A DNA stretch of 39,710 nucleotides from Rhodospirillales bacterium (GCA_016777585.1 JADHRD010000010.1:1-39710), one strand, 5' to 3'; shown: positions 16,193 to 25,440, numbered from the stretch's first letter. Program-made: numbers and translations. The notes: generated by a model from the sequence alone, not told the origin.

Positions 16193-17062
16193 ATGTCAGA
16201 CAGTAATTTAAAACTATTAAGAGATCGCATTGATAAAATTGATCAAAAACTTCAGCAACTTTTGAATGAAAGGGCTGAAATCTCAATTCAAGTAAAAGCA
16301 GTTAAAACTAACAAAAAATCAAAGCTAAAGCCTGGCAGAGAAGCCCAGATATTAAGAAGTATTTTAGGTCGACAAAGTGGAGATTTTCCTAAAACAAGTT
16401 TAATTAAACTATGGAGAGAGATACTTTCGGCATCTGTTAGGCTTCAGGGAAAATTCGACTTAGCCATACATGCACTGGACAATAGGAATATTGAAGCCAA
16501 TGACATCGTAGACGTTATACGGACACACTTTGGCACAAACACCTCAATTGTTTGCCTTCCGTCAATCGCTGAAGTTATACGCTCCATTCAAGTAGAAAAA
16601 TGCGAAATTGGCGTGCTGGCCATGCCAACAAATGATCAGAACTTCTGGTGGATTGATTTAATCGAGTATTTAAAAACATTAGAACACTCGCGAGAAAAAA
16701 TACAAATTATAGCAAAACTACCAATCATCTTTAATCCAGATAATTCGACTGAATATTTAATTATTGCAAAATGTGAGCCTGATCCATCTGGAAATGACAA
16801 TACATTTTTAACAGTTGAAGCGCCTAAGAAATTAACATCGCGCTTTATCCAAGACTGTTTAAATTCAAATAGTTTAAAATTAGAAATCATTGCAGATTAT
16901 AATGGTAAAAAGAAACCCGATTATTTTTTATATCTACTGCATGCAAATGGCTTTATAAGAGAAACTGATATGGAATTTAAAAATTTAGAACTATACTCCT
17001 TAGAAAACTCCTTAGACATAAAAATCTTGGGTAATTATGCTGAGCCAATTGAGTTGAACTAA
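16193..17062 (+). CDS. Chorismate mutase (AroQ type) with degenerate prephenate dehydratase/ACT-like C-terminus
   Basis: It converts chorismate to prephenate. Residues 1-88 are an AroQ chorismate mutase domain; the E. coli catalytic residues R11, R28, K39, E52, S84 and Q88 appear to have counterparts in LLRDRID, NERAEI, VKAVK, GREAQIL and SASVRLQ. Residues about 95-190 resemble a prephenate dehydratase lobe (VIRTHFGTNTSIVCLPSIAEVIRSIQ..EIGVLAMPTND), but GPxGTFSHxAA, PIENS and TRF are missing. The end (DYFLYLLHANGFI ... IKILGNYAEPIEL) resembles the end of the PheA ACT domain (VKVLGSYP). So it is probably a mutase with an inactive, perhaps regulatory, tail. No ribosome binding site is visible. 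It heads an operon with hisC and tyrA. Confidence 0.8.
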   Translation: MSDSNLKLLRDRIDKIDQKLQQLLNERAEISIQVKAVKTNKKSKLKPGREAQILRSILGRQSGDFPKTSLIKLWREILSASVRLQGKFDLAIHALDNRNIEANDIVDVIRTHFGTNTSIVCLPSIAEVIRSIQVEKCEIGVLAMPTNDQNFWWIDLIEYLKTLEHSREKIQIIAKLPIIFNPDNSTEYLIIAKCEPDPSGNDNTFLTVEAPKKLTSRFIQDCLNSNSLKLEIIADYNGKKKPDYFLYLLHANGFIRETDMEFKNLELYSLENSLDIKILGNYAEPIELN

Positions 17063-17098
17063 AGGATTTTACTTAAATCTAACTTGGAAAATAAAGAG

Positions 17099-18196
17099 AT
17101 GAGTTACCCTAAACCTATTACTGGCTTAAAAAATATAGCTCCTTATGTGGGCGGAGAATCAGAACTAAAAGGTTTTGATAATATAGTTAAGTTAGCTTCT
17201 AATGAAGGTGCCTTTGGCCCTAGTCCTAAAACATTGGAAGCTGTCAAATTAACAGCTCAGAATTTTCATCGTTATCCTGATGGAGATTGCACTGAACTAC
17301 GTAATATTTTAGGTAAAAAAAATAATATTAATTCCAAAAATATCATATGTGGCGCTGGATCTGATGAACTCATAAATTTACTTTGCCGATGCTACGCTGG
17401 ACCTGGAGATGAAATCTTATATTCTAAACATGGGTTTGCAATGTATCCTATTTATGGGAAAACAGTTGGTGCCAGTATAATAGCGGCGCCAGAAAATAAT
17501 CGCACCGTTAGCGTGGATAATTTATTAGGACTAATAACACAAAAAACAAAAATAATTTTTATTGCTAATCCAAATAATCCCACGGGAACGTATATTTCAA
17601 AACGAGAAGTCGAACGCCTAATCAATAATATTCCAAAAAATGTTCTCCTAGTTATTGACTCGGCCTATTCGGAATTTGTTGATAGGCCTGACTATACCGA
17701 TGGATCAGAGTTCATAGGCGCCAATAATAATGTTGTTATGCTGAGAACATTTTCAAAAATATACGGTATGGGTGGCTTACGCTTAGGTTGGAGCTATGCC
17801 CCAGATAGTGTTTTAGATATTTTAAATCGGGTACGAAGCCCATTCAATGTTTCCTATCCAGCCATCATTTCAGGCATTGCAGCGTTGCGTGATGACGAGT
17901 TTATTGAAATGTCACAAGAGCATAACCGAAAATGGTTAAAGTGGACCTCCGATGAAATAAAAGGTCTTGGGCTAACATCAGCAGATAGTGTTTGTAATTT
18001 CCTCGTAGTTGATTTTCCAAATAATAACGATCTTAAAAAGACTGCAGAAAACGCTGATATTTTTTTAAAATCTAAAGGTATAATTGTCCGACGTATGGGT
18101 GGTTATGGCCTACCCGACTCTTTGAGGATAACGATAGGTCTTGAAAAAGAAATGAAATATTTAATCGAATCCCTTAAAATATTTATGAGTAAATGA
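17099..18196 (+). CDS. hisC: Histidinol-phosphate / aromatic aminotransferase
   Basis: This fold-type I PLP aminotransferase of the HisC family has VKLASNEGAFGPSP, GAGSDELINLLCRCY, ANPNNPTGTYIS, the PLP Lys in RTFSKIYGMGGLRLGW (K220) and the C-terminal VRRMGGYGLPDSLRITIG. The ORF track starts at TTG 17084, but the ATG five codons later (17099) has GGA 10 nt upstream and matches the usual family N-terminus better, so I choose it (365 aa). Placement between chorismate mutase and tyrA suggests its main job is transamination of prephenate or aromatic keto acids, rather than or in addition to histidine synthesis. One base separates its stop from the tyrA start. Confidence 0.9.
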   Translation: MSYPKPITGLKNIAPYVGGESELKGFDNIVKLASNEGAFGPSPKTLEAVKLTAQNFHRYPDGDCTELRNILGKKNNINSKNIICGAGSDELINLLCRCYAGPGDEILYSKHGFAMYPIYGKTVGASIIAAPENNRTVSVDNLLGLITQKTKIIFIANPNNPTGTYISKREVERLINNIPKNVLLVIDSAYSEFVDRPDYTDGSEFIGANNNVVMLRTFSKIYGMGGLRLGWSYAPDSVLDILNRVRSPFNVSYPAIISGIAALRDDEFIEMSQEHNRKWLKWTSDEIKGLGLTSADSVCNFLVVDFPNNNDLKKTAENADIFLKSKGIIVRRMGGYGLPDSLRITIGLEKEMKYLIESLKIFMSK

Positions 18197-18197
18197 A

Positions 18198-19106
18198 ATG
18201 CTAAAACCGGAATCAGAGCCGCTATTTAAGAAAGTTGCATTAATCGGAGTAGGATTGATTGGATCATCAATTGCTCATGGTATCAAGGGCCTAAATTTAG
18301 CTGAAAGGGTCTCGGTTACAGCCCAAAGTCAAAGAACGCTTGATACAGTAATTAATCTCGGTCTTGCAGATGAAGCTACACTCGACCAGCAAAAAGCTGT
18401 ATCGGATTGCGACCTAGTAATTATTTGTGCACCGATGGGTTCCTATGTTAGGATTATCGAAAATATAGGCTCTAAACTAAACTTAGGAGCAATTATTAGT
18501 GACGTGGGTTCAGTTAAACAATCTGTAATAAATGATATCAGCCCGCACATTTCCGAAGATATACATTTAATCCCAGCACATCCGGTCGCAGGCACAGAAC
18601 ATTCTGGTCCAAATGCTGGATTTGCAGAACTTTTTAAAGATCGTTGGTGTATTATTACGCCTCCGCCTAATACTGAACAACTAGCACTTGATAAAGTCTC
18701 GCAATTTTGGTCAGCTTTAGGCGCTAATATTGAAATTATGAGCCCTGCACGCCATGATATGATAATGGCTATGACTTCTCATCTGCCTCACTTAATTGCT
18801 TATACAATTGTTGGTACTGCATCAGACCTTGAAAAATCGCTAACAAATGAAGTCATTAAATTCTCTGCAGGTGGTTTTAGAGACTTTACGCGTATAGCGG
18901 CATCAGATCCAACGATGTGGCGTGATATTTTTTTGAATAACCGAGAAGCCGTTCTGGAGATGCTTCAGCGATTTAGTGAAGATATTACTGCATTACAGAG
19001 GTCAATTCGTTGGGGCGAGGGTGATAAATTATTTGATTTATTCTCCCGCACACGCGAGGTTCGAAGAGCGGTAATCGATGCAAAACAAGAAAAAATGTAT
19101 GATTGA
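18198..19106 (+). CDS. tyrA: Prephenate/arogenate dehydrogenase
   Basis: This NAD(P)-dependent dehydrogenase carries out oxidative decarboxylation of prephenate or arogenate for tyrosine synthesis. The Rossmann motif is KVALIGVGLIGSSIAHGIK (residues 12-30), then LVIICAPMGSY, SDVGSVKQSV, the substrate-binding HPVAGTEHSGPNAGF, and AMTSHLPHLIAYTIV with the family His. At 302 aa it has a complete dehydrogenase domain and no C-terminal ACT domain. The choice between prephenate, arogenate or both (cyclohexadienyl type) cannot be made here. It is third in the operon, 1 bp after hisC, and ends 37 bp from the convergent DUF2125 gene. Confidence 0.93.
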   Translation: MLKPESEPLFKKVALIGVGLIGSSIAHGIKGLNLAERVSVTAQSQRTLDTVINLGLADEATLDQQKAVSDCDLVIICAPMGSYVRIIENIGSKLNLGAIISDVGSVKQSVINDISPHISEDIHLIPAHPVAGTEHSGPNAGFAELFKDRWCIITPPPNTEQLALDKVSQFWSALGANIEIMSPARHDMIMAMTSHLPHLIAYTIVGTASDLEKSLTNEVIKFSAGGFRDFTRIAASDPTMWRDIFLNNREAVLEMLQRFSEDITALQRSIRWGEGDKLFDLFSRTREVRRAVIDAKQEKMYD

Positions 19107-19143
19107 GATTAGAGTGATAGAAAATTATTAGAGTTTTTGGGTT

Positions 19144-20118
19144 TCACCAATTGATTTGAGGCAGTCCAATGACGGATGTACGATCAATAAACAGTTGACG
19201 ATCCTGAACCGTCATTGAAAAGCTGTTTTGTATTGTCCCATTAGGAGAAGTCTTTGACATTAGTTTAAGAAGAAATGCTAATTTGTTAGTAGTATCAATG
19301 GGTATGTGAGAATTATCAGATAAATTCTTTAGTATAAAAGGAAGCCCCTCAACTTCAGTGACAAATGCAGCAAGAATTTGGAGATTTTTATCCAGAGAGA
19401 CCGTACCATTCAACATACTTTTAAATACCGTATCTATTATTTCAAACTCTTCAACTTCAATAATACCCCCATCCTTCCGCCAGTATTCAAGGTTTGCTGC
19501 GTTAACTGGGATATTTAAATTACCAAATATTTTTATTTTTACGAATATTAATTCGATCAGTTTACTCACTGGTAAATTGAATATTTCAGAAATAGTAGAT
19601 CCCTCGGAACGTATAACTAGTTTATAACCGCTTTTAATCTCGTCGTTAACATTAGATAAACGCTTTTTATTTGGTTTAAAAAGACTTAGCATTAGATTCT
19701 TCGCACTAAATAATGTAACTAAGTTTTTGGTTTGGAATTTAAGTTGGGCGATATCAAAGTCTAATTGAAAAGCATTGAGTTTACGATCAAATATGAGACT
19801 AATATTAAATTTTTCTGTAAACCCCCGAAAACTAAACTGTTTACTATTATGGTAAAAGTCAAATTTATATTTCTTTCCAAATTTTATAATATAGCTACTA
19901 TAATTTAATGGAGAAATTTGGATCGAAATTAAGTCATTTCTTAATTTTAGATATTTTTTATTATCATTTATCCCTCGGGTAGCTCCAAATATTAACGTGG
20001 GATTGGTTAAATTTGTAAAAAACGAAAATGGAAATCCTGTAATATTTATGTGTTCAAATGAAAGGGAAACAGCAGAATCCCCAACACCATTTGAAAATTT
20101 ACGAAACTTTTCTTCCAA
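19144..20118 (-). CDS. DUF2125 family membrane-anchored protein; 5' end uncertain
   Basis: The ORF track gives 324 aa from a TTG at 20118. The frame stays open upstream to 20250 and encodes a clear membrane anchor, LSIIFLIIVAIIYSIYWFICAIL, directly joined to LEEKFRKFSN. That anchor-plus-soluble layout is typical of DUF2125, so the real protein almost certainly starts upstream. There is no in-frame ATG, GTG or TTG there. Options are an ATA at 20223 (AGGGAG 6 nt upstream) or a one-base loss in the A-run at 20214-20217, which would join the ATG at 20243 to this frame. The body is beta-rich and ends with the family-like DRQLFIDRTSVIGLPQINW. Function unknown; likely envelope-facing. Confidence 0.7.
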   Translation of the reverse strand: MEEKFRKFSNGVGDSAVSLSFEHINITGFPFSFFTNLTNPTLIFGATRGINDNKKYLKLRNDLISIQISPLNYSSYIIKFGKKYKFDFYHNSKQFSFRGFTEKFNISLIFDRKLNAFQLDFDIAQLKFQTKNLVTLFSAKNLMLSLFKPNKKRLSNVNDEIKSGYKLVIRSEGSTISEIFNLPVSKLIELIFVKIKIFGNLNIPVNAANLEYWRKDGGIIEVEEFEIIDTVFKSMLNGTVSLDKNLQILAAFVTEVEGLPFILKNLSDNSHIPIDTTNKLAFLLKLMSKTSPNGTIQNSFSMTVQDRQLFIDRTSVIGLPQINW

Positions 20119-20344
20119 AAGAATTGCGCAGATAAACCAATAAATAGAATAAATTATAGCTACAATTATAAGGAAAATAATTGATAACTTAAATATATTT
20201 TTAAAGATTAGTGTTTTATATATTTCAATCTCCCTGATTGCATAAATAAGTTATTTGACGAATACTCAAATTTATTAGAAACATTGTATAATATAAGATA
20301 ATTATGAATTTAAAACTATTTAATAAAACTACGAGCTCCACCTC

Positions 20345-22393
20345 ATGACCTCTCAAATCAATTATGAATTAAAAAAATTTCTTCAAAAAGAAGAAGTTAA
20401 TAGATCTGAAGTTTATGTCGAAGAATTAATTAATGCTGTAGCTGCTGGACCCGACCGAGAGGCAGCGTTGGGAAATCCCGATTTATGGTTAACACTTATC
20501 GGGGAGAGAATATCCCCAGAATTTAAACGTTTTTTAAGCAACGCTCTAGTCACAGCTCAAAATAATAATTATGGGCTAAAAGAAATTAAGGACCCAGATT
20601 GCCATAATAAACGGTTGATTGATCTTCAAAACTACCTGAAAAAAGTTCAATTAACGGGTTTTATTATACCTTTAAGTGATGAATATCAAAGTGAATATGT
20701 CGCGAAACATTCTCAGCGACTAGCGTGGCTCACTGGTTTTACCGGCTCAGCCGGAACAGCCTTAGTATTGCGTAATAAAGCTGCTATATTTGTTGACGGA
20801 CGTTATACTATTCAAGCAAGAAATGAAGTTAATACAAACCTTTACGAAATCATTCACTTATCTGAGATCTCCCCAAGCAGTTGGATAAAGAAAATGATGA
20901 AAGAAAAGGAGGTATTGGGTTATGACCCTTGGTTGCATACCGTGCAAAACATCGCCCGCTTAAAAAAAGTCTGTGATACAGCCAATATTAAATTTCGAGC
21001 TACCAAATTTAACCCCGTAGATAAAATTTGGAAAGATCAACCACAACAGCCAATTACACCGATAATTCATCTGGCAAAGAATTTAACGGGTCTAACCTCG
21101 CAAGAAAAAAGAAAGAAAATTTCTGAGATACTAAAAAGAAAGAAAATTGAGGTATTCGTTATGACCTCGCCTGACTCTATTGCATGGCTAGCAAATATTC
21201 GAGGAGCAGACGTTCCATATACCCCGTTTTCCTTGGGATATGCTATATTTTATAATGATTGTTCATTAGACATTTTTAATGACCCTAGAAAATTTACAGA
21301 TAAAGTCCTAAGTAAAATGGGCAGTGATTTGAATATTTTTCCGCACCAGAATTTTTTACCTACATTGAGTAAATTAGGCGACAAGAAAATTAATATAGGT
21401 ATAGACTATAACTCAACATCTCAGATTATTTATGAAACTTTAAGAAGAGCGGGTTCAAAATTAAGTCATATTGATGATCCATGTCAGCTTGAAAAAGCAA
21501 CCAAAACTAAAGTTGAATTAGAAGGCATGAGAAAAGCTCATATTAGAGACGGGATAGCGCTAGCTAAATTCCTTTTTTGGATTGATAAATACTCTAAATC
21601 CGGTAATTTAACGGAGTTAAATGTTGCAGATAAATTAGAGGGATTTCGACGAGAAGGTGATAAAATTCAAGGGCTTAGCTTCCCTACTATATCGGGTTCA
21701 GGTTCAAATGGCGCGATTGTCCATTATAGAGTTAGCGAAAAGAGCAGTAAAAAGTTGCAACAAAATTCCCTCTATTTAGTAGACTCAGGAGCGCAATATA
21801 TTGATGGAACCACTGATGTCACACGTACATTAGCAATTGGAACCACATCCCTCGAGATGAAAAAAAATTTTACGCGCGTATTAAAAGGGCATATTGCATT
21901 AGCTAAAGTTATATTCCCTGAGGGGACCTCTGGATCACAATTAGATGTATTAGCACGGAGCTCTCTGTGGGAAAGAGGCTTAGACTACGACCATGGAACC
22001 GGGCACGGGGTTGGAAGTTATTTAAGCGTGCACGAGGGGCCACAAAGGATATCAAAAGCACCTAATAATGTTGAGTTAAAACCTGGTATGGTTATTTCAA
22101 ATGAGCCTGGATATTATAAAGCCGGAAAATATGGGATTAGAATTGAAAATCTTGTTGCCGTGCGAAAAGCTACATCATCGTTGACCGGTTTAAAATCAGA
22201 TCTAAATAATTTCTTATGCTTTGAGACACTCACTTTAGCGCCAATAGATAGATCTCTAATTTTAAAAAGCCTTCTAAATAGAGAAGACATACAATGGTTA
22301 AATAATTATCATAAGACGGTTAGACATACCCTACAACCATTAGTCGGAAAAGAATTAAAAGAATGGCTTCAAAAGGCTACCGAGAATATCTAA
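20345..22393 (+). CDS. pepP: M24 family Xaa-Pro aminopeptidase with N-terminal extension
   Basis: This metallo-aminopeptidase removes N-terminal residues before proline. After an unusual extension of about 75 residues, the family begins at LQNYLKKVQLTGFIIPLSDEYQSEYV with RLAWLTGFTGSAGTALVL, followed by a second creatinase-like lobe (VFVMTSPDSIAWLANIRG). The C-terminal pita-bread domain carries the five dinuclear metal ligands: two Asp in VDSGAQYIDGTTDVTRT, His in GTGHGVGSYLSVHEGP, Glu in ISNEPGYY and Glu in GIRIENL. The length of 682 aa exceeds the roughly 600 of the family. No internal ATG near the usual start argues that the extension is translated. The ATG at 20345 has a weak ribosome binding site. 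It appears to be transcribed alone. Confidence 0.9.
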   Translation: MTSQINYELKKFLQKEEVNRSEVYVEELINAVAAGPDREAALGNPDLWLTLIGERISPEFKRFLSNALVTAQNNNYGLKEIKDPDCHNKRLIDLQNYLKKVQLTGFIIPLSDEYQSEYVAKHSQRLAWLTGFTGSAGTALVLRNKAAIFVDGRYTIQARNEVNTNLYEIIHLSEISPSSWIKKMMKEKEVLGYDPWLHTVQNIARLKKVCDTANIKFRATKFNPVDKIWKDQPQQPITPIIHLAKNLTGLTSQEKRKKISEILKRKKIEVFVMTSPDSIAWLANIRGADVPYTPFSLGYAIFYNDCSLDIFNDPRKFTDKVLSKMGSDLNIFPHQNFLPTLSKLGDKKINIGIDYNSTSQIIYETLRRAGSKLSHIDDPCQLEKATKTKVELEGMRKAHIRDGIALAKFLFWIDKYSKSGNLTELNVADKLEGFRREGDKIQGLSFPTISGSGSNGAIVHYRVSEKSSKKLQQNSLYLVDSGAQYIDGTTDVTRTLAIGTTSLEMKKNFTRVLKGHIALAKVIFPEGTSGSQLDVLARSSLWERGLDYDHGTGHGVGSYLSVHEGPQRISKAPNNVELKPGMVISNEPGYYKAGKYGIRIENLVAVRKATSSLTGLKSDLNNFLCFETLTLAPIDRSLILKSLLNREDIQWLNNYHKTVRHTLQPLVGKELKEWLQKATENI

Positions 22394-22597
22394 TAGTAAT
22401 TTATCTATATAAATTAATTAAATACACATTAAAGGCACTTTTTTGATATTTGACTTGCAAATAAGATTGCGCATGATTAACCCATGATTTGAAATATATA
22501 ACAATACTCAAGCAAATTAGTTTCTTTTATGATATATTAATTGGAATTCTGTTGAAGCAAAAATGATTATTAAGTCAATTGAAAAGTGTAATTAGTT

Positions 22598-24004
22598 ATG
22601 GCAGACAGACAAAATGATAGTAATAAATCCAGTAGTATTTGGGGAGGTCGATTTAGTGAAGGTCCGTCAAAAGTTATGGAGCGTATTAATACATCAATAG
22701 ACTTTGATAAGAAAATGTACTCTCAAGACATTAGGGCTTCAAAAGCCCACACTTCAATGCTGATTAACCAAAAAATTATTACAAAGAATGATGGTGAGAA
22801 AATTATTCAAGGGTTAAATCAAATTTATAGAGAAATATCTGAAGGATCGTTTAAATTTAGAGAGGATCTTGAGGATATTCATATGAATATTGAGTCACGC
22901 CTCTCGGAAATAATTGGGGATGCTGCTGGTCGGCTCCATACAGCGCGATCAAGAAACGATCAGGTGGCAACAGATTTCAAGTTATGGGTAAGAGACGATT
23001 TAGACTCTTTAGACCATGCTCTCAAAATTTTTCAATCAGTTCTCATTTCGCAGTCTGAAAACCACGCCGCAACCGTATTACCAGGATACACCCATTTGCA
23101 AACAGCACAACCTGTTACATTGGGACATCATTTAATGGCATATGTTGAAATGATTGGGCGCGATAGAGGAAGGATAAATGATTGCCGAAAACGAATGAAC
23201 GAAAACCCCCTTGGATCAGGCGCTCTAGCTGGAACATCATTCAATATAAACCGCCACCAAACAACAGCAGATTTAGATTTCGACCGGCCAACAACTAACT
23301 CATTGGACGCAGTGTCAGATCGAGATTTCGCTATGGAGTATTTATCAATTGCATCCATAATCTCGATTCATCTCTCGAGGTTAGCGGAAGAATTAGTTCT
23401 ATGGTCTAGTGCTGCGTTTAAGTTTATAAACCTGCCTGACTCATTCTCAACAGGGAGTTCTATGCTACCACAAAAACGTAATCCCGACGCAGCTGAGTTG
23501 ATTAGAGCTAAATCAGGCACAATTATTGGGAATTTAACAAATCTTTTTATTGTTATGAAAGGATTGCCCCTAGCTTACAGTAAAGATATGCAAGAAGATA
23601 AAGTTCCCGTGTTTGAGACCTCTGAAACCTTAGAGCTGACGATTGCGGCCATGTCGGGAATGATTCAGGAACTCACTTTTAATAAAGAAAAAATGAAAGA
23701 AGCTGCAAAAGCCACTCATACAAATGCAATTGATTTTGCTGATTGGCTCGTAAAGAATTTGAACAAACCCTTTAGGGAAGCTCACTCTATAAGTGGTAGA
23801 CTAGTTAAATTAGCGGAGAGCAAAGATTGTAGTTTAGAAGAATTAACATTATCTGAGATGCAAGATATCGAACCTAAAATTACAAATGATGCTTTGAAAG
23901 TACTAGAGTTGACAGTTGCACTAGATGCGCGAACAAGCTTCGGTGGCACTGCTCCAAAAAATGTCGCGGAGGCGTGCAAACAAGCGCGCCTCAAGTACCT
24001 GTAA
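22598..24004 (+). CDS. argH: Argininosuccinate lyase
   Basis: It cleaves argininosuccinate to arginine and fumarate, the last step of arginine synthesis. The fumarase/aspartase fold motifs are IWGGRF near the N-terminus, ARSRNDQVATDFKLW, the catalytic-loop region LPGYTHLQTAQPVTLGHH, NPLGSGALAGTSF, and the signature GSSMLPQKRNPDAAELIRAKSG with the catalytic Ser. Length (468 aa) is typical. It starts at ATG 22598 in a 204-bp AT-rich gap and is followed within 9 bp by a small lipoprotein gene and then lysA, an order I know from other alphaproteobacteria. Confidence 0.96.
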   Translation: MADRQNDSNKSSSIWGGRFSEGPSKVMERINTSIDFDKKMYSQDIRASKAHTSMLINQKIITKNDGEKIIQGLNQIYREISEGSFKFREDLEDIHMNIESRLSEIIGDAAGRLHTARSRNDQVATDFKLWVRDDLDSLDHALKIFQSVLISQSENHAATVLPGYTHLQTAQPVTLGHHLMAYVEMIGRDRGRINDCRKRMNENPLGSGALAGTSFNINRHQTTADLDFDRPTTNSLDAVSDRDFAMEYLSIASIISIHLSRLAEELVLWSSAAFKFINLPDSFSTGSSMLPQKRNPDAAELIRAKSGTIIGNLTNLFIVMKGLPLAYSKDMQEDKVPVFETSETLELTIAAMSGMIQELTFNKEKMKEAAKATHTNAIDFADWLVKNLNKPFREAHSISGRLVKLAESKDCSLEELTLSEMQDIEPKITNDALKVLELTVALDARTSFGGTAPKNVAEACKQARLKYL

Positions 24005-24013
24005 GTATAAATT

Positions 24014-24166
24014 ATGATTAAAAATAAATCTCATAGAATGGCTCTTTTACTTGTATTCCTTTTGGTAATTTTTCTCCCCATTTTAGGGTCATGTGGCAAA
24101 GCAAATAGACCTCAACCTCCTCAAAACGAAGAGATAAACTACCCCGGGAAATATCCTAGTAATTAA
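24014..24166 (+). CDS. lptM: Small LptM-like lipoprotein (missed by ORF track)
   Basis: A 50-codon ORF (ATG 24014, TAA 24164-24166) encodes a signal peptide (RMALLLVFLLVIFLPI) with the lipobox LGSC, then a short Pro-rich mature part, CGKANRPQPPQNEEINYPGKYPSN. The pattern CGKxxxPxPP...YPxxYP and the position between argH and lysA match the LptM (YifL-like) family, which in E. coli helps assemble the LPS translocon LptDE. The mature peptide would be about 24 residues on a lipid anchor. It is 9 bp after argH and 14 bp before lysA, so very likely in the same operon. The LptM-type role is inferred from family resemblance. Confidence 0.82.
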   Translation: MIKNKSHRMALLLVFLLVIFLPILGSCGKANRPQPPQNEEINYPGKYPSN

Positions 24167-24180
24167 TTCTGATTGGTAAT

Positions 24181-25440
24181 ATGATGGATCATTTTTTGTA
24201 TAAAAACGGATTACTACATGCCGAAAATGTCTCGATAACAGAAATATGCGAGGCAATCGATACGCCATTTTATTGCTACTCAGTAGCCACGATAGAAAGA
24301 CATTTTAGAGTCCTAGAAGCAGCCCTGAAAGGTTTAAAGGCAACAATATGTTATGCTGTAAAGGCAAACTCTAATATTGCTGTGCTTAAACTTCTGGGGG
24401 ACATGGGTGCTGGTGCTGATGTTGTTTCATCAGGAGAATTAATAAGGGCTTTAAAAGCAGGAATTCCAAGTAATAAAATAGTATTTTCTGGGGTGGGGAA
24501 AACTAAGGGAGAAATAACCCACGCGTTAAAGGAAAATATCCTACAAATTAATGTCGAATCTGAAGTTGAACTCCATTGTGTTAATACTATTGCAAAAGAT
24601 TTGAATAAAGTAGCACAAGTCGCATTAAGAATTAATCCTGATGTAGATGCGCGCACCCATGAAAAAATTTCAACTGGTCGGTCTGAGAATAAGTTTGGAA
24701 TAGAATGGAATTCTATAGATAAAATTATTAATGATACCGATCGATTGCAAAACATAGAAATTTCAGGCCTGGCTGTTCATATAGGATCTCAATTAACTGA
24801 CCTAAGTCCATTTAGAGATACTTTTAAAAAACTCAAAGAATTTGTATTTCATTTAGAGTCCAAGGGAGCCAAATTTAAAAGGTTAGACTTGGGTGGTGGG
24901 CTCGGAATACCCTACAACAATGATGAAACGCCTACTCCACAGGAGTATGGTAAAGTTATTAAGGAAATCTTGGGTGATATGAAATGTGATTTAATAGTTG
25001 AACCCGGGCGCCTAATTGTAGGCAACGCTGGGATACTCGTGACTAAAGTTATTTATTATAAAAAAGGTGATACACGAAATTTCATAATTCTAGATGCAGC
25101 AATGAATGATTTAATGAGGCCAAGCCTGTATGATGCTGAGCATGAGATAATAAACGTAATAGAGACAAATCAGAACGTAGAAAAAAATGCTGTCGATATT
25201 GTTGGGCCTGTATGCGAAACAGGGGATACGTTTGCTCGCCAAGTTAAATTACCTAAATGTGAAACTGGTGACTTATTTGCAATCCGATCTGCAGGTGCCT
25301 ACGGTGCTGCAATGTCATCAACATATAATAGTCGAGCATTAATACCTGAAATTATGGTTAATAAATCACGGTTTTCAACCATAAGAGAACGCATTGAGCC
25401 TGAGACTTACCTCAACTATGAAAAAATTCCAGACTGGTAA
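24181..25440 (+). CDS. lysA: Diaminopimelate decarboxylase
   Basis: This PLP enzyme converts meso-diaminopimelate to lysine in the last step of lysine synthesis. The fold-type III motifs are ICYAVKANSN with the PLP Lys (K61), SGVGKTKGEI, HIGSQLTDLSPF, LGGGLGIPY, EPGRLIVGNAGILVT, and the active-site CETGDTFA plus GAYGAAMSSTYNSR. Length (419 aa) is normal. Two adjacent ATG codons at 24181 allow a one-codon ambiguity; the ribosome binding site is weak, consistent with translation linked to the upstream lptM-like ORF. A long 3' non-coding stretch with a terminator follows. Confidence 0.96.
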   Translation: MMDHFLYKNGLLHAENVSITEICEAIDTPFYCYSVATIERHFRVLEAALKGLKATICYAVKANSNIAVLKLLGDMGAGADVVSSGELIRALKAGIPSNKIVFSGVGKTKGEITHALKENILQINVESEVELHCVNTIAKDLNKVAQVALRINPDVDARTHEKISTGRSENKFGIEWNSIDKIINDTDRLQNIEISGLAVHIGSQLTDLSPFRDTFKKLKEFVFHLESKGAKFKRLDLGGGLGIPYNNDETPTPQEYGKVIKEILGDMKCDLIVEPGRLIVGNAGILVTKVIYYKKGDTRNFIILDAAMNDLMRPSLYDAEHEIINVIETNQNVEKNAVDIVGPVCETGDTFARQVKLPKCETGDLFAIRSAGAYGAAMSSTYNSRALIPEIMVNKSRFSTIRERIEPETYLNYEKIPDW

